From contig JAHLJZ010000026.1 of the NCBI GenBank assembly GCA_025602915.1, positions 186,001 to 250,000 on the forward strand: DNA of 64,000 bases. Direction: 5' to 3'. This DNA is from Paraphysoderma sedebokerense. Lineage: Eukaryota; Blastocladiomycota; Physodermatomycetes; Physodermatales; Physodermataceae. Numbering within the stretch: position 1 is the stretch's first letter; every line of letters starts with the position of its first letter. This document shows positions 10,669-23,183 of the stretch, in pieces. Below the pieces are notes generated by a model, which was not told the origin of the DNA, ran no database searches, and saw nothing but the letters and a program-made list of their open reading frames with translations. The position numbers were made by a program, and so were the translations under genes.

Positions 10669-13600
10669 ATGGCTGCTGCAATTGGAGCGAGTTCCAATCA
10701 ATCATCACCTTATCCCGGCAAATTCTATCAAAACCCTCATAAAGCTGCAGAGAGGTAGGATATACTGTATTACAAATTTCTATCTCATCTAAATTCAACG
10801 GTTTACAGTGGTCGTGCATTCGGACGGCAAAAGTTGGCATTCGCATTAACCAATAAAGATGTGCAGAATTTCAAAGAGTTGTGCTCCCAACTAGAATGCC
10901 TCTCCGTTACGCAGAGAAAAGAAAATAATTTAAGAAAATTCCAAGATCTCAGTAATATCAAGGTATGTGATCTGATCTTCAATTCAGCAACGATGATCAT
11001 CGCTAAAGGGCAATATCATATGTCGTCAGAGTCTTATGGACAAGGCTATGTATGAAGATATGATGTCTCATTACCAAATGGAATCTCTCACTTCTGTGAT
11101 AAATCAATCTCTAAGAAGTCAACTTCTGAGGCAAAGATTGGAATCCAAAACCACAGACGAGAAACGCAAGTATCCATGACTCTTAGCTTAAAAATTTCCG
11201 ACATACTAACCTAAAATAAATAGATTTCCTCAATAGCATTCAGCAGCACAAAGAAGAGTTCGCACAGATGATTTGGAAACGACGGCTTTCGTCGAAGAAG
11301 GAACTGCGGGACTTGTTTCAATTTGGGTAGGATCACAACTACCAAAAACCGGAAGTGGAAATCGAAAATTGACAAAGTCAAAATAACAGAGCGGAAAATA
11401 TATATAAGTGCGGAGACCTAATATCGGATACTCTCTTAGATGTGGCTCACGTATTTGAGAAACACAGTACTCTGAGTTATTGCAAAGACGCTATTGAATG
11501 GAGTACATGTAACTACGATGAAATTGCTGGAATGTTAAGCCATAAGGTAGTTATTAGAACCACGAAATCTTGGTTGGCTATAATAACTCATGAAGTGTTT
11601 TTCAGATCTTGGTTATTCCATTGCTCAATTCAACGGCTATTGAGATTTCATCGACCGAGCTCGAGTTTGGCCTAGTGGACAAATCATTGAACAATGACAA
11701 TAATTGGATCTGTGCTTATGCATCCCACGGCGTTTGGAATTCGCGGCTGTTGTCTAAGCCTCTTATTTACGACGTTGTCCGTCATACACGTATCCAGATT
11801 GAACAAAGAGGAAGAAACGAAAGTGGATCCTATCTGCTCGTCATCGCACGTCTATTAGATCTGGTCCATCCTTCACATACCTTGCAATCGCTGATGATAG
11901 CATATCCACTAAACGCTTTCAGTATTCTGAAAAAGAGATTGTCATCGCTTGGATACGAATTGAGGGCTAACATTTTGACGATCGGAACGCACATCGAAGA
12001 AGTAGCAAATGTAAATGCCACATTCGCCATAGATATCATTGGTCAAATTGAGAATCGGTTGGCAAAAGAGCATAAATATTACTTTGAATTCTCGTGCAGC
12101 GACAAAGTACCTTGGCGAGCTGGTAGAGTAGATTTTGGTCTGATCGCCTTTGTAAACTGTAATTTAACATTGATTTGCAGGTTTCGCAACTTTAAAGTGT
12201 ACACGAAATACCAAACCTTCTTCCTATCCAGGTGAGACGCGGGGAAGCTTTGGGGTTTGTTGGGATGGTATACTTTTGTATAATGGCGAATCACACGACT
12301 ATTTCGACGATTTCTCTAGAGTGAAACCTGCTAAATCTCTCAAAACATTTGGAATTATTATTGATCTTTATGAAGGAACAATCAGTTTGATAGACGAAAC
12401 AAATTCAGCAAAGGTTGCTTTCGGGCCCGGTTCTTCATTCCCTGAGGACATCCAGCTGGAGCAAAAGTAGGAATGTTTGATACTTGCCGTATATTCAACA
12501 ACACTGAACATTTCATTAGGGACATCATCACGACACATTATCTCATACCCGCTGTGGCTTTGGCTAACCGTGAGTAAGTTTTTCTAAGACTTCATTTTGA
12601 TAAATTATAACGATACTATTTATATCTGATTAGCACGGGCAGATAGCAGCGTTAATCCACCGGAGAGCTCAAAAATCAAAATAAACTTTGGAGCGAAACC
12701 TTTTAAGCTCGTGGTTGATGCAACTCCCTGCAATCACATTTTGAAACTATCAGAATTGAAAAGTATTCTCGTTTTGAGTATACTTGAGAACAGCTCGTTT
12801 TCTTGTCTCACCTTCGACTTGCTTTCAATCAGGAGACCAGGCCTTCCGAAATGAAGTGACGAGTGACGCCAAAGAAAAGGCCAGTCAAGAAGAAGAGGAA
12901 GACAAACTTCAATTGGTATGTGTAGGTTAAATCCGTATGATGGGCGTTGGAGGATTGACAATTTTTGCAGGCTTTGGAAAAGAACTCCTTTAGAACCGCT
13001 TTAGCCAGTGAGGCGGAAAGGAGCTTTAGCCAGTTTCCACCAAGTGTGTATCGTAGATCTCTAGCAGCTACAAAGATACAAAGAGGTATATCTTGTTACT
13101 GCGTACTGCAGCTGCTTGAAACTGACCTTCTGATTTTGGTTTGCCGGCACTTAGCATGGAGAATATACCGAGGACGCCGCTATAGGCGCGACCTCAAAGA
13201 GAAGATGAATATCGCGGCGTCCAAGATTCAGCGATTAGCTCGGAGAGCTTTGACAAAAATCCGACAATTGAAGTTTAGGGCGGCCGAAGTTATTCAGAGA
13301 AACTGGAGGAAGCTTTTGTTTTATAAGATTGCTCTGCTGCGTGGGTGCAATTAACTCGGACGTGAGTTCTGGGATGAACATTAAACCTTCAACTTTGCAT
13401 ATAGGATCGAAATACTCAAAATCGATTCCGGAACTACACCGTGCCGCTACTATTATTCAGCGGCGTTACAAAAGATGGGTGAAGTGCAGAACATCGCCGT
13501 TCGATATCAGATATCGAGCAAAGCCGGAGGAGTTTATAAAAGCTGTCAATAAAATTATATGTTGGTGGCGACCACGTTATCAGCGAATGCTTGAGCAACG

Positions 13601-14152
13601 AAAAATAACCGAGGTTAAACTTCATGTACTAGATTACATGCTACATATGGCTAACTTCATTACAATGTAGCGTAACGAAGCAGCGGTTACTATTCAGCGA
13701 GTTTATCGTGGCTACATGTTGCGCAAGTTACTTCGTTCAGATATCCAAGGGCGATTGAAAACTATAGGCGCATCTCTTGTGAAGCATCGCACCGACTTAT
13801 TGCGACTTCGCAGTGCTTTTGTCATTCAAAGAGTATGGCGGCAATATAGATTGCGGAAAATCCGACAAGAGAAGCTTCGAACTCGTAATGCGGCCGCTAC
13901 TCGAATTCAAGCGTTGTGGAAAGGTTGTTGGGTTAGAAGCCGTATCCTTTTGAATGAACCTTATAATCCTCCCTCCAGATGTTCAAGTAAATTACACCTT
14001 AACTGCTATTACCAGATACACATCTCAGGTTCAGCTATGGCCAAGCGGTTTACCTTTCTGCGGTTTGCCGAGCGTTGCGCAATGCCCATTTTATTCTTAA
14101 GATATACAAGCCATGCGGAATTGTTTGTCCGAAATATGAAAACAAGGAATAA
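10669..14152 (+). CDS. SPRY-like plus multiple IQ-motif protein
   Basis: ATG at 10669 (MAAAIGASSNQSS) opens about a dozen exons. The N-terminal half (to ~11550) is helical and charged (for example SGRAFGRQKLAFALTNKD). At about 11600-12590 comes a globular part ending in a SPRY-like fold: GVCWDGILLYNGES, FGIIIDLYEGTISL and YLIPAVALANRE match the family's shape (FG..IDL..GTI.F and L.PA). After an acidic linker (12830-12920) follow about eight calmodulin-binding IQ motifs at 13060-13950, among them AATKIQRAWRIYRGRRYRR (split by an intron), AATIIQRRYKRW, AAVTIQRVYRGYMLRK and AFVIQRVWRQYRLRK. No known protein with this order was recognised. Multi-IQ proteins are common in axonemes and at the cell cortex, and the neighbours include IFT and axonemal genes, but a ciliary role is inference. 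The last exon ends at 14152 or 14156 depending on frame. Confidence 0.75.
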
Positions 14153-14706
14153 TTGAGAAATTATTGTAGATCAGTTGTTAAAGTTGGTGTTTGAATCCTG
14201 TTGGGTGGGAGAGACATAACTGTATCTTGAAGTCAGTTTCGAAGATATTTATTAGAAATAATATCAACATATGTATATAGACAGACTGAGATTGATTTTC
14301 CAACACGAACGGTAATAGGATAGAAAATATCGCCAGAAGAAATATCAATGAATATGGAGTACGACGAACACCAGATAATCGAGCTGATATTTTATAAGCT
14401 ACTTTCCCCATTTTCCACATATTGTAGCAGAATTTATCCAAAATTCAACGGGGGAAGCCATGATATTGCAATGTTGAATGTACTGTGCTTCGTATTTTTT
14501 TGTGCGATAGCACTCATTTGATGTCATAAGGAAGGCCGCGACCACTCTTGCCTTCGCAGTTTCCACTTTCCATTCTTGCCACAGACACGACAAAGAACGT
14601 GTCAGCGCTTAGACCTAATGCTTCAGTCGTCCGGTCATCTAACAACTTTTCTTATTTAATCATTGCAAAAGCCCAGTATCAGTCTTCGCCATCACATATC
14701 ATTAAA
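14153..14706. other. Intergenic region upstream of the 146-aa unknown
   Basis: No gene is supported here. It contains the 3' UTR of the IQ/SPRY gene and the promoter and 5' UTR of the small gene starting at 14707. Open frames on the minus strand (14178-14593) have no coding character. Confidence 0.5.
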
Positions 14707-15243
14707 ATGTCCTATCCCTATCCTTCCGCTCAACCTCAATCGCAGACAGCTTATCCTGCGCAGTACCCTGGTACATTTCCTCCTCCTAAAAGGACTGATT
14801 CGTCCGTCTCCACCGTATATTCGGCATCCAGCTCCACCTCAAACTCAACCTACTACCTTCCGTCAGGCCAAAGCTCTGCTGATATGTTCCCTTTGCCAAT
14901 GCATCATCAACGTGCTTCCTATCCCAATATTGGGAGTTTTGACTCGGGAAATAGATTCAGTCAAGTTGAACTTCATAAAGACGAACCTAAGCCCTGGTAT
15001 TCTTGGGATTCCGTCATGAATGTCGTCAAAGATGGATGGGAAGGATTCACTGTAAGATATATCTTTATTTCTGTCTGATAGCAATGCATACACCGATACG
15101 TCTGGTTACAAAATTGGTTTAATAATCAAGAACATATGGTCATTTAGGCGACGGCGACTTCCGTTATCTCCAAGACGAAAGATTACATCGAACCGAATGA
15201 AAAGAAGATGTCAAGAACAAATTCTGGGGATAAACTAGTATAG
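14707..15243 (+). CDS. Small unknown protein, S/P/Y-rich with a conserved-looking C-terminus
   Basis: Two exons, 14707-15051 and 15148-15243, join in phase (EGFT then ATATSVIS) to give 146 aa. The start MSYPYPSAQPQ is preceded by AAAAATG-like context (ATTAAAATG). Residues 1-90 are low complexity (S, P, Y, Q, T), as in disordered fungal proteins. The C-terminal third has a W-containing stretch (PWYSWDSVMNVVKDGWEG) that could form an amphipathic helix. No signal peptide, membrane segment or known domain was seen. It lies between the IQ/SPRY gene and the 3' end of IFT122. Function unknown. Confidence 0.6.
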
Positions 15244-15541
15244 AAATTTTGATGCTCTCTGCGTTGATTCATGAATTTTTACAAAAAATGCTAAGCCCTC
15301 GATTTCACTTGGATTTCATCTATTCCCCATCAATCACAATAATTTATTAATTTTCATAATTGTCAATAGATGTATATATTTATCTTTTGGCGCTCAGAGT
15401 TTTCATGGAAGAATTGTTGTCGTGGTGGACACAAACGTAGAAATTACTGGTCTTCTGTATTCAAATGAGCTCAAACGCGAAGGAGTCTGGTAGCTGAAAG
15501 CTGGATTTGACCTTTTACATGATATCCCTTCCCCTATGCTA
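15244..15541. other. Convergent 3' region
   Basis: 298 bp separate the stop of the small + strand gene and the stop of IFT122 (-). It is AT-rich, consistent with two 3' UTRs. Nothing else was seen. Confidence 0.5.
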
Positions 15542-18500
15542 TTACTGCTGAAGTTTTTTTCTACAAAAAGGGCACATCCCATGTTGCACTATTAAGAATT
15601 CGAAATCCTCTGAATGGAAGAAGTGCTTACAGCCATCACACACCGTTAACATCACGTCTGGGACAACCAGCCTGAAATACCGAACACCAATGCAGTGATA
15701 ACCCCAATTCTCGATGAACACGTCCTCCGGGTTCATACTTAATAAGGTTTTCCTATCCACCTTGACCGGTTCAAACTTGCCATCGGTTCTTGTGATAGTC
15801 GTCAGTTGTTGAATAAATAGATCCTCTCCATCTTCCTTATCTATCCTAGACTCCTCCTCGTCGAGATCATCTCGTCCATCCGTCTTAAACATCCCTCTTT
15901 CAAAAGCTTTCCTAGAATTTGGATCCGTCTGTATCAATTTTATCGCTTCGTCATCTGACACCCCGTCGGCAGGGACAAACTCTACCAGTGGTAAACTTTC
16001 AAAAGAAAAGAACGAACGAATGAATGGTTCCAAGCAATTGATGCATTTATCCCCATTTGAATTAATCAGGGGATTTGTGGTAGAACAAGAATAGCATATC
16101 GACAGTAAATCTTCTGAGTCAGTATCCGGTTGAGCTCTCACTGTTAACGTTCCAATATCAACAATCCTTTGCCATTCTGATGGTAGCCTACACTGCTGTA
16201 ACTTTTCGTACGCGAATCGTAAGGTCTTGAAAGTACGGAGATTCTTGCAGTGTTTGGCAAGAGCAAATAGACAGTACATTATCGATATTTCGCTGGGCAG
16301 CATACAGTTCGATGAAGATGAGTGTATCAGAAATCGGCACATATTGAACAATATTTCGGGCTGTTGGGAAGTGAACGGTTCTTGGATGAATCGAAAAACA
16401 GAGTGATAAGCATAATACAGTTCTGCAATCTCATAATTTTGGCGAAATTCTTGCAGCCTCTTCAGTTCAATTGAGTCTAATTCATTCGTCTTTTTGGATT
16501 TAGGTATGCCTTCTAAGTTCTCCATGCTAAGCATCCAATAGTAATACGCTGCATCGTTATATCGTTTCTCAATTACAGCGTTTTCACAGAACTGTTGCAG
16601 CACATGTAGCGCCTCTTCAGTTCTTCCTGCTTTTCGATAATAAATCTGCGCTTCCTCGAAACGATCATTCATCATGCACCAGTTCGCGTAGGGATGGTAA
16701 ATTATCTCTTGATATTCCGGATGCAAATTCGCTACCCGAAACGCTTCTTCCCATTCTTGATTTTGTGTCAATATGCTTAACAACGAAGAAATGTCGCCCA
16801 ACTTGGTGAGTACCTCGACAGCATACTCTTGATGTCTCGAAGCTCTGAAGTACTCGACACATTTTGACAAAGCCTTTGATTCCGACTTGTTCAACGACCT
16901 GGCGACTTGTATGAGTTTGTCGTGCCATCCATTACTGCCTAATATTTCGATGGCTTGATCATAGTCACCCATTTGAAAGCACGTTTCAGCAGCCGAAGCC
17001 CAATCTTGTCTGTCGCGCTGCATTTGTGCTTTCTTCCTAAGGACTTCGGAGACTTGGGTATTAGTATCTGTCGCTATCTGAGTGGCATTTTCCCACATGT
17101 CCAAGGCGCCGTACATATCGATTGCTTTTTGAGGATTTCCAGCTCGCTTGAACGTCCTTGCGGCCTATACAAGGATAGGATAGGTAAGTAGTCAACATCA
17201 TCTATAATGCTGGTCTGGCTCAGGGTCAACAAACCTCATGAAATCTCCCTTGAAAAGCATAAATTTCACCAAGCATTTCATCAGGTGCCTTCTTATCTTG
17301 ATGGGCCTTTTCTAAGTGTTTTAAGAATTCAAGGTAACGGAGGTCCCGTATTCGTACAAAAGCTTTCTTAGCAATGTCAAGTTCAAATGATTCTAATGCT
17401 TCCACACCGAGCCTTTTCCAGTCAAGCTCAGTAACGCCTAAGCAAGCAATGTGGTAGGCATTATGAAAGTTTTTAATCTCTAAATATCGGTCTAGCGTGG
17501 TAGACTGAGGCACATCGACAACCGTCATTGCGTTGCTATCAAGACAAAATATTTTGGATCCTTTGAAGCCAACGACAAATCCTTGTAGCTTCTGTTGGTG
17601 CGAGGGAAACGTTCCCGCTTTGATGCTTAAAATCCCGTTACCCGAGTAACACAGCATGTCATCATTTTCGCTATTCCAAGCGACGCTTGTAGCGTTTGTT
17701 TCTTCATAAATGAGATCTTTTGTTTGAGCGTCATAAACGAAAAGGGTGTTGTTGTCGTCGACTACTGCTAATTTTTGTTTCGTTCGGTTCATATCAACGC
17801 AACGTATGGGATGGATTTGTTTAATTAACGGGATCGGAAATGGGTTGTTGATGAAGATTTGAAGAGATTGACCATTTTTAAGACCGAGCAATAAACCTTC
17901 CTTCCCAATTGGCCCTCCCACCACTTTTATATATCTAATCAGTGCATCAAGATGCCACTCTCTTTCTCTTTCTCCTTTGAAATTCAGCAGTTGCAATTTC
18001 GATTCCAAGCAAAGTATAATATTCCGGGATGTCACAACCAATAAATTACAGTCTACTTTCTTCTGAATCTTTTCTTTAATCCGATAATGTAAATCTGAAG
18101 AATCGGTGTTTTGAAGTTCGTAAAGGATTATTCGCTCTGGCAGTTGAATCGCCAACTTATCCTTGTATACTGCGATTTTCTTGACGTACTCACGACATTT
18201 GATTCTTGCTCGCTGATGGTTGGACAAATGCTGTATCACAACGTCTGTCATGTTTTCTCGATATGCATATCTATCGTCGTAGAGCCCATGGACTGTGTTA
18301 AATAATACTTGATAAACAGATATTGTACCATCGTTACTGCCCACTGCGATCAAATTTTGTTTCGGTTTCACCCGGCAGCTCCATATCCAGCTTTCTCTTT
18401 CCGCAAGTGTGCCTATTTTGATTCCATCGGATGTCCATAAATTGACTTTACAGTCGGCGCCACCAACGATCAGGTATTCACCGCCCTGAAAGAACGACAG

Positions 18501-19328
18501 ACAACATGGATCGTTTTCTAATACTCTGTCTCGATTAACCTGGGTACCGTCAAGTTGATAAAACGACAGCCGTCGATTCCAATCCCCCACTGCTAAAATA
18601 TCTGCAGAATCTTTGCCAGGATTGGGATTCCATTGTAAAGTCCAGACAGGGGCATTGCGTTCGATCCGTGTTACTTCCTCGCCCTCTCGATTCCGAATGG
18701 ACACTGCTCCACTAAACATGCCTATCGCGATATATAGGCCATTATTTGTCCATGATGAGCACAGTATGCGTGAAGTTACCTAGTAGTAGTGGTACCAGAA
18801 TGTTGGTAATCACATAATTTTTGAGTCAGGATGCGTGTCTTTTGAAAGTCCATTATCACTCCAAAGAGTACTAACCTTGTGTTTTGTAACACTTTTCGCA
18901 TCACTATTCCAAAACCCAAAATCGGTTGCAGTACAAGAACATAACACCCCATTGATCGGGTTGAATTCTACACTTTGTATGCTGTCATTATGTGAATACT
19001 TCAGAATTCCTTCGTACGATTGCTTTGCGGTGTTACTGTCAACACCATCTTTCCCGTTTTCTGCAACATTCCAGATGATGACAGTCTTGTCTCTCCCACC
19101 TGATGCTAGTTTCGTCCCATCCTGTGAAAAGTTGATAGCATATACGGTGTCTTTATGTGATTTCAAGGTTTGAAGCAAGTTTCCATCAGAGACAGAATAT
19201 ATAAGAATTTGGTGGCCAGCGGTGGCTAGAAGGTGGGTACCAGCCGGATTGAAACAGAGAGAATAAATGGGCTGCCGAGTGTTTGTTTTATCTAGAATTC
19301 GATCCGTCCAGGATAGGTTTGTCCGCAT
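15542..19328 (-). CDS. IFT122: IFT122, intraflagellar transport complex A subunit
   Basis: Three exons (19328-18876, 18779-17235, 17164-15542) join in frame to 1206 aa, close to animal IFT122 (about 1180-1240). The N-terminal half is WD40 repeats; residues such as HKDTVYAINFSQDGTKLASG and LKYSHNDSIQSVEFNP match the family closely. The first intron falls within KHK|VTSRILCSSWTN, equal to the family's KHKSSSK..CSWTN. The C-terminal half is TPR-like helices (FNDAAYYYWMLSM-type motif, here YNDAAYYYWMLSMENLEG) and ends in cysteine pairs (CYSC, CINC, CDGC, CPFC) that would bind zinc. IFT-A drives retrograde transport in cilia and entry of membrane proteins, so the cell builds a true flagellum. The start MRTNLSWTDRI aligns with the animal start. 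Its upstream region is shared with no other start; MCM10 ends behind it. Confidence 0.97.
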
Positions 19329-19708
19329 ACTTGGAGATTGTTTTCAGCACGATGATGCAGGTGGAAGCGATTGTTGACGCGGCGGACAGATGTGCAGAAG
19401 TATCGGGAGGAGGGCCCGCCTCTGTTCCCAACGATGGTTCTTTATTTAATAGATCGACGAATTTGGCATTGCATAATAACCAAAACCTTTAATAGATGGT
19501 ATCTCTGTACATATCATCTACATATTAACGAAAATTCTTTCATGACATGAGCACCAATTGCGTCAACCTATACATTTGTTATCCTTGGAACGCTTGTTCC
19601 CATAAATCGTACATCACAATCTAGTCAACATTAATCTAATGTATGCATATATTACAGAGTTCAAATTTCTGGATGAAAATGCCTTCGCTGAGGTTGGATT
19701 TTGCCCGG
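19329..19708 (-). promoter_or_regulatory. IFT122 upstream region
   Basis: About 380 bp lie between the IFT122 start codon and the MCM10 stop on the same strand. It should hold the IFT122 promoter and the MCM10 3' end. By eye there is no clean RFX X-box (GTTGCC..GGCAAC type), the usual ciliary-gene element of animals. Confidence 0.45.
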
Positions 19709-22700
19709 TCAAATCCTATCGAAAAATTTGGCGTGTTCTTCTCCCCTGGCAAGCACCTTCGGCCGTGCGACATGATTTTTAGTCTAAAAAAAACCGCATA
19801 ATAACATCAGATACCAGTCAGATACCGCCGACCAATTAAAAGCACTGAAATGCGAAATAACGAGAAATCAGATTGTGATACAAACTTTCAACATAGATGA
19901 TCTTTTAAAGCTCGTTGATTTACAGCGACTAGTAGATTTTTGAAGGAAAGGTAAAGCCGTTAACTTCGCTCAAAATTAAATAGTAGTAGTACTACTCAGC
20001 GTTAAGGCGGAAGTAGTAGACAAACCTGCAAGCGGACTTTGGATATGATTCTCGCAATGTATAAGTTTTACCTTTGCATCCTGTGCACTCCCACCATTTC
20101 TTCATAACCTCAATTTTGTCAACTCTATGGTGTTTTCGCACACATATTTCATGACATTTCTCCGCGACATATCCGCATTCTTTGCATTTGTACACTTTTA
20201 CCTTTAAGCTCGTAATTTGATCCATTCTCGTCATTAGTTTATCCTTTCTTTCCATTTCATCGAGGTAAGACGCCAATTCTTCAAATTCGGCTTCCAGGGC
20301 AGCGGCGGAATGGGCCGATTTTGTTGATATTAGAGCTTGAGTTTCAGCGGAGGACAGATCGAGACCGAATTTGGATGCTAAAATATCCGCTTTGGCTTTC
20401 TTGGCGATTTTCCTAGGATCTGTGGGTGAGGAATCGGTAGTGCCATTGAAACCATCTAATTGAAAGATAGTGAGTGAGGTTGTCAACCCCAGTTCTGATT
20501 CCGATGAACGCGAAGGGTTTCCTACCTTCATATTCTCGTTTCCGCTTCCTTTCCGCTTCTAAGAGCCTAGCCTTTTCTTTTCGTGCTTTCAAATCTTCAT
20601 CCGTGACTTTTTCGATGACTTTAGGTATTTCCTTATCCGTGTTTTGAGGTTTCAATTGTACTTTATTCGTCGCAATTTTTTCTAGGGCACGTTGCTATAC
20701 GAGGACTTTTTAGATACTGTTGGCAGCAATAATATGATGGATCCAACATAACAACAATGACCGAAGGAATGAACACATACCCGAGCCGCCTCGTTTGCCT
20801 CGCCTTGTCCGCCCGCACTTTTGGGACGACAAGTCAATAATGATTTTAAAGCATCAGACGCAAGTTTCTTCCTTTGTAATTGCTGTTTGGAGTCATCTTC
20901 CTTGTATTTCGACCTTTCTGCTCAAAACCAATTAGTATGCCTCAGCGCGCGTCTCTATCTTTGGGGAGGAATTAAACTGAGCCATCCCTACCTTCTTGGA
21001 ACTTCACACCTTTAGTATCACGGAGGTACTGTGCCCCGATACTATTGCAACTTTTAACGGTTGTTCTGAACTCACATAAATGGGAAGAGAAAAGATATGT
21101 CAATTAACTTCCACTGCACGAATGAAACTATTAGATGAAAGAACGAGCAGCTCATACATCACGTATTCCATTCTCTTTTTACTATCTCCCGTATTCCCAA
21201 TAATTTTACCGCCAACCGTACTAATCGGCTTCCCGTCAATAATGTAGGTTCCATTGTCTTTGGAGTACTTGGAGTCTGGGGCGATGGCAGTTTCTGGTTG
21301 AAGGGACTTTTGAGACTTCATGTAGAGTGGATTTGTGCTATCGACACAAAATCCGTCACGACGTAATTAGTATCGGCAACACGGTGAGAAGTTTAATCGA
21401 AAAGTGAGGTGAAGTAGCAGAAGATTTGCACCTGATTGCGAACTCCATTCTTTTAGTCTTGGATTTCTTAAATGCTGAAACAACGTGATAGTCGCAATAG
21501 TCGCCGTTTCGCCTGAGTGATGAAGTAGATTATTGGCAACGTAAACAGATGCGGCAAGGTGGAGCAGTACACACTTGTCAATTAGTTTGTTGCAATTAGC
21601 TCCATCCTTCTTCCTTCCGTGACAATAGCCGATGTCTAATGAAGAACCAATATTCAAAAGTTTTTCCGGATTATCAATTGTTAAGCCTAACGCCGAATGT
21701 TTCTAACGTGCTATTGTTAGTGGACCACCCACCCTACTCGACCGACATATTAGATATTCAATATACCTCGGTAGGTCTTGACACTTTAGGGTTCAGCACT
21801 CCAACTACAGTTCCAGAAGGCCACTTTGTAATTGCATCAGAGGCGCCTCGAAAACAGAACAAATTGACTGTGTCATCGATTAAGTCGGTTAATCTGACAA
21901 TGCAGAATTTATCTCCTCGACTTGACGTCCGAGGTGGAGATTTATCAGCGATAATTCCAAAAACGACCCAGTCACCGGGTATGTCGTCTTTGAGTCGAAT
22001 CAAGCCGGGGAGCCTTTTGAGTTTGACTGCCTGACGTCGCTCCATTAAAGTAGAAAGCGCGGCACTTGAAATAAGTCGTTGCCTAATAATTGCCAGGATT
22101 CCAACATCAATGCCTGGAGAAAACTACGAATATAATGAACGAAATACTTTAGTCGAAAGCCAGAATAGCTCTCTGTGACATCACTGTCGTTTTGCTTAAT
22201 AACGGACTTCGGTGCTTGAGAACTTGAGAAATTTCTGGCTACATTCTCGTCTAACAAGAATAGGAATTAGAACATTACTGGCGCCTGGTATCAACAGGTG
22301 ACATATCGCTTTCACCTCTAAATGTGCAAGAAATTTTCTTCATCTTATCTAGCGCGAACCCTTTACTTTTTGGGGCAGCTAGAACTTTTTCTTCTTCCTT
22401 GGCCTTGACGCGGGAGTGCTTGAATAATGTCTTGGCGTTTGTATTGGATTTTGTGGTTGCGGGAAGTACATCTGATAACGACGAGAATGATTTGACACTA
22501 TCTTTGAATGCATCTTTAAATAAATGTTTCAGTGCATCTTTAGCGGAAGTTTCGATTTCAGAAGTGGGCAAATTGGCCCCTGAATTTGAACTGGGATTCT
22601 GGCAGCTTTCAGATGCCGCAAAGGGTGAGCGGTCATTAGAGATCTTAATCTCTTTTTCGAAACTGCTTTTCAACAAATCTTTCTCGGACTTTGGAGATGC

Positions 22701-23183
22701 AGAGGGATTCATTGAGGACATAGAATTCGCTTGTCGGGGTTCGGCTTTCTGTTGAACATTCCGTAGGAGCATTTGCAACCGGCGAATTTCTTCTCGTATC
22801 GCTAGATCAAGGTAGATAATGAACAAGTAATACTTTAAAAATAACTGAGAAAAGGTTAGATTATTACCGTTCGGGTCCGTTGTTTCGGCATCATCCAACT
22901 CTGAAGCAGACTGAATGCTTGCTTCGTTCGAGTTTGCGCCCGAAAGCGACGATGAAGCCGGCAATACAAACTCAGTCGAAGCCTTATTATCGGTGCCTTG
23001 GATATTATCATAGCCATCAATGTTGGCGAGATGGCTCGAGACGTCAGCTTTCTCTTGACTGCTTGGCGAATTGGGAATTGACCGGTATGCCGAGTTAGAG
23101 TGATCGGTGGGAATGTCGAAATCCAATAGAGCATCAATCATATCATTGTCCCAGTCAGAATTGAAGTTTTCCGAGTCAGACAT
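19709..23183 (-). CDS. MCM10: MCM10, replication initiation factor
   Basis: The multi-exon gene encodes an acidic, S-rich N-terminus (MSDSENFNSDWDNDMIDALL), a predicted helix (REEIRRLQMLL) for self-association, and the conserved OB-fold (about 22040-21640, with DWVVFGIIADKSPP and GTVVGVLNPKV). The zinc-binding part follows (GYCHGRKKDGANCNKLIDK joined across an intron to RNGDYCDYH). The C-terminal zinc ribbon (CKECGYVAEKC ... CTGCKGKTYTL) continues into two small exons: 19928-19886 (SRCKSTSFKRSSMLK) and 19783-19709, which ends in LARGEEHAKFFDRI. That last motif matches the RGEEHAKFL end of animal MCM10, so the longest frame (ending at 19992 with FVYYFRLNAE) reads into an intron. MCM10 links the CMG helicase to polymerase alpha at origins. 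An earlier in-frame ATG at 23309 is possible; I prefer 23183. Divergent from CFAP65. Confidence 0.93.

Noticed and set aside
19981-19997. TAGTAGTAGTACTACT palindrome near the MCM10 3' end
   Set aside because: Short trinucleotide-type palindrome inside an MCM10 intron; likely chance or slippage with no supporting context.
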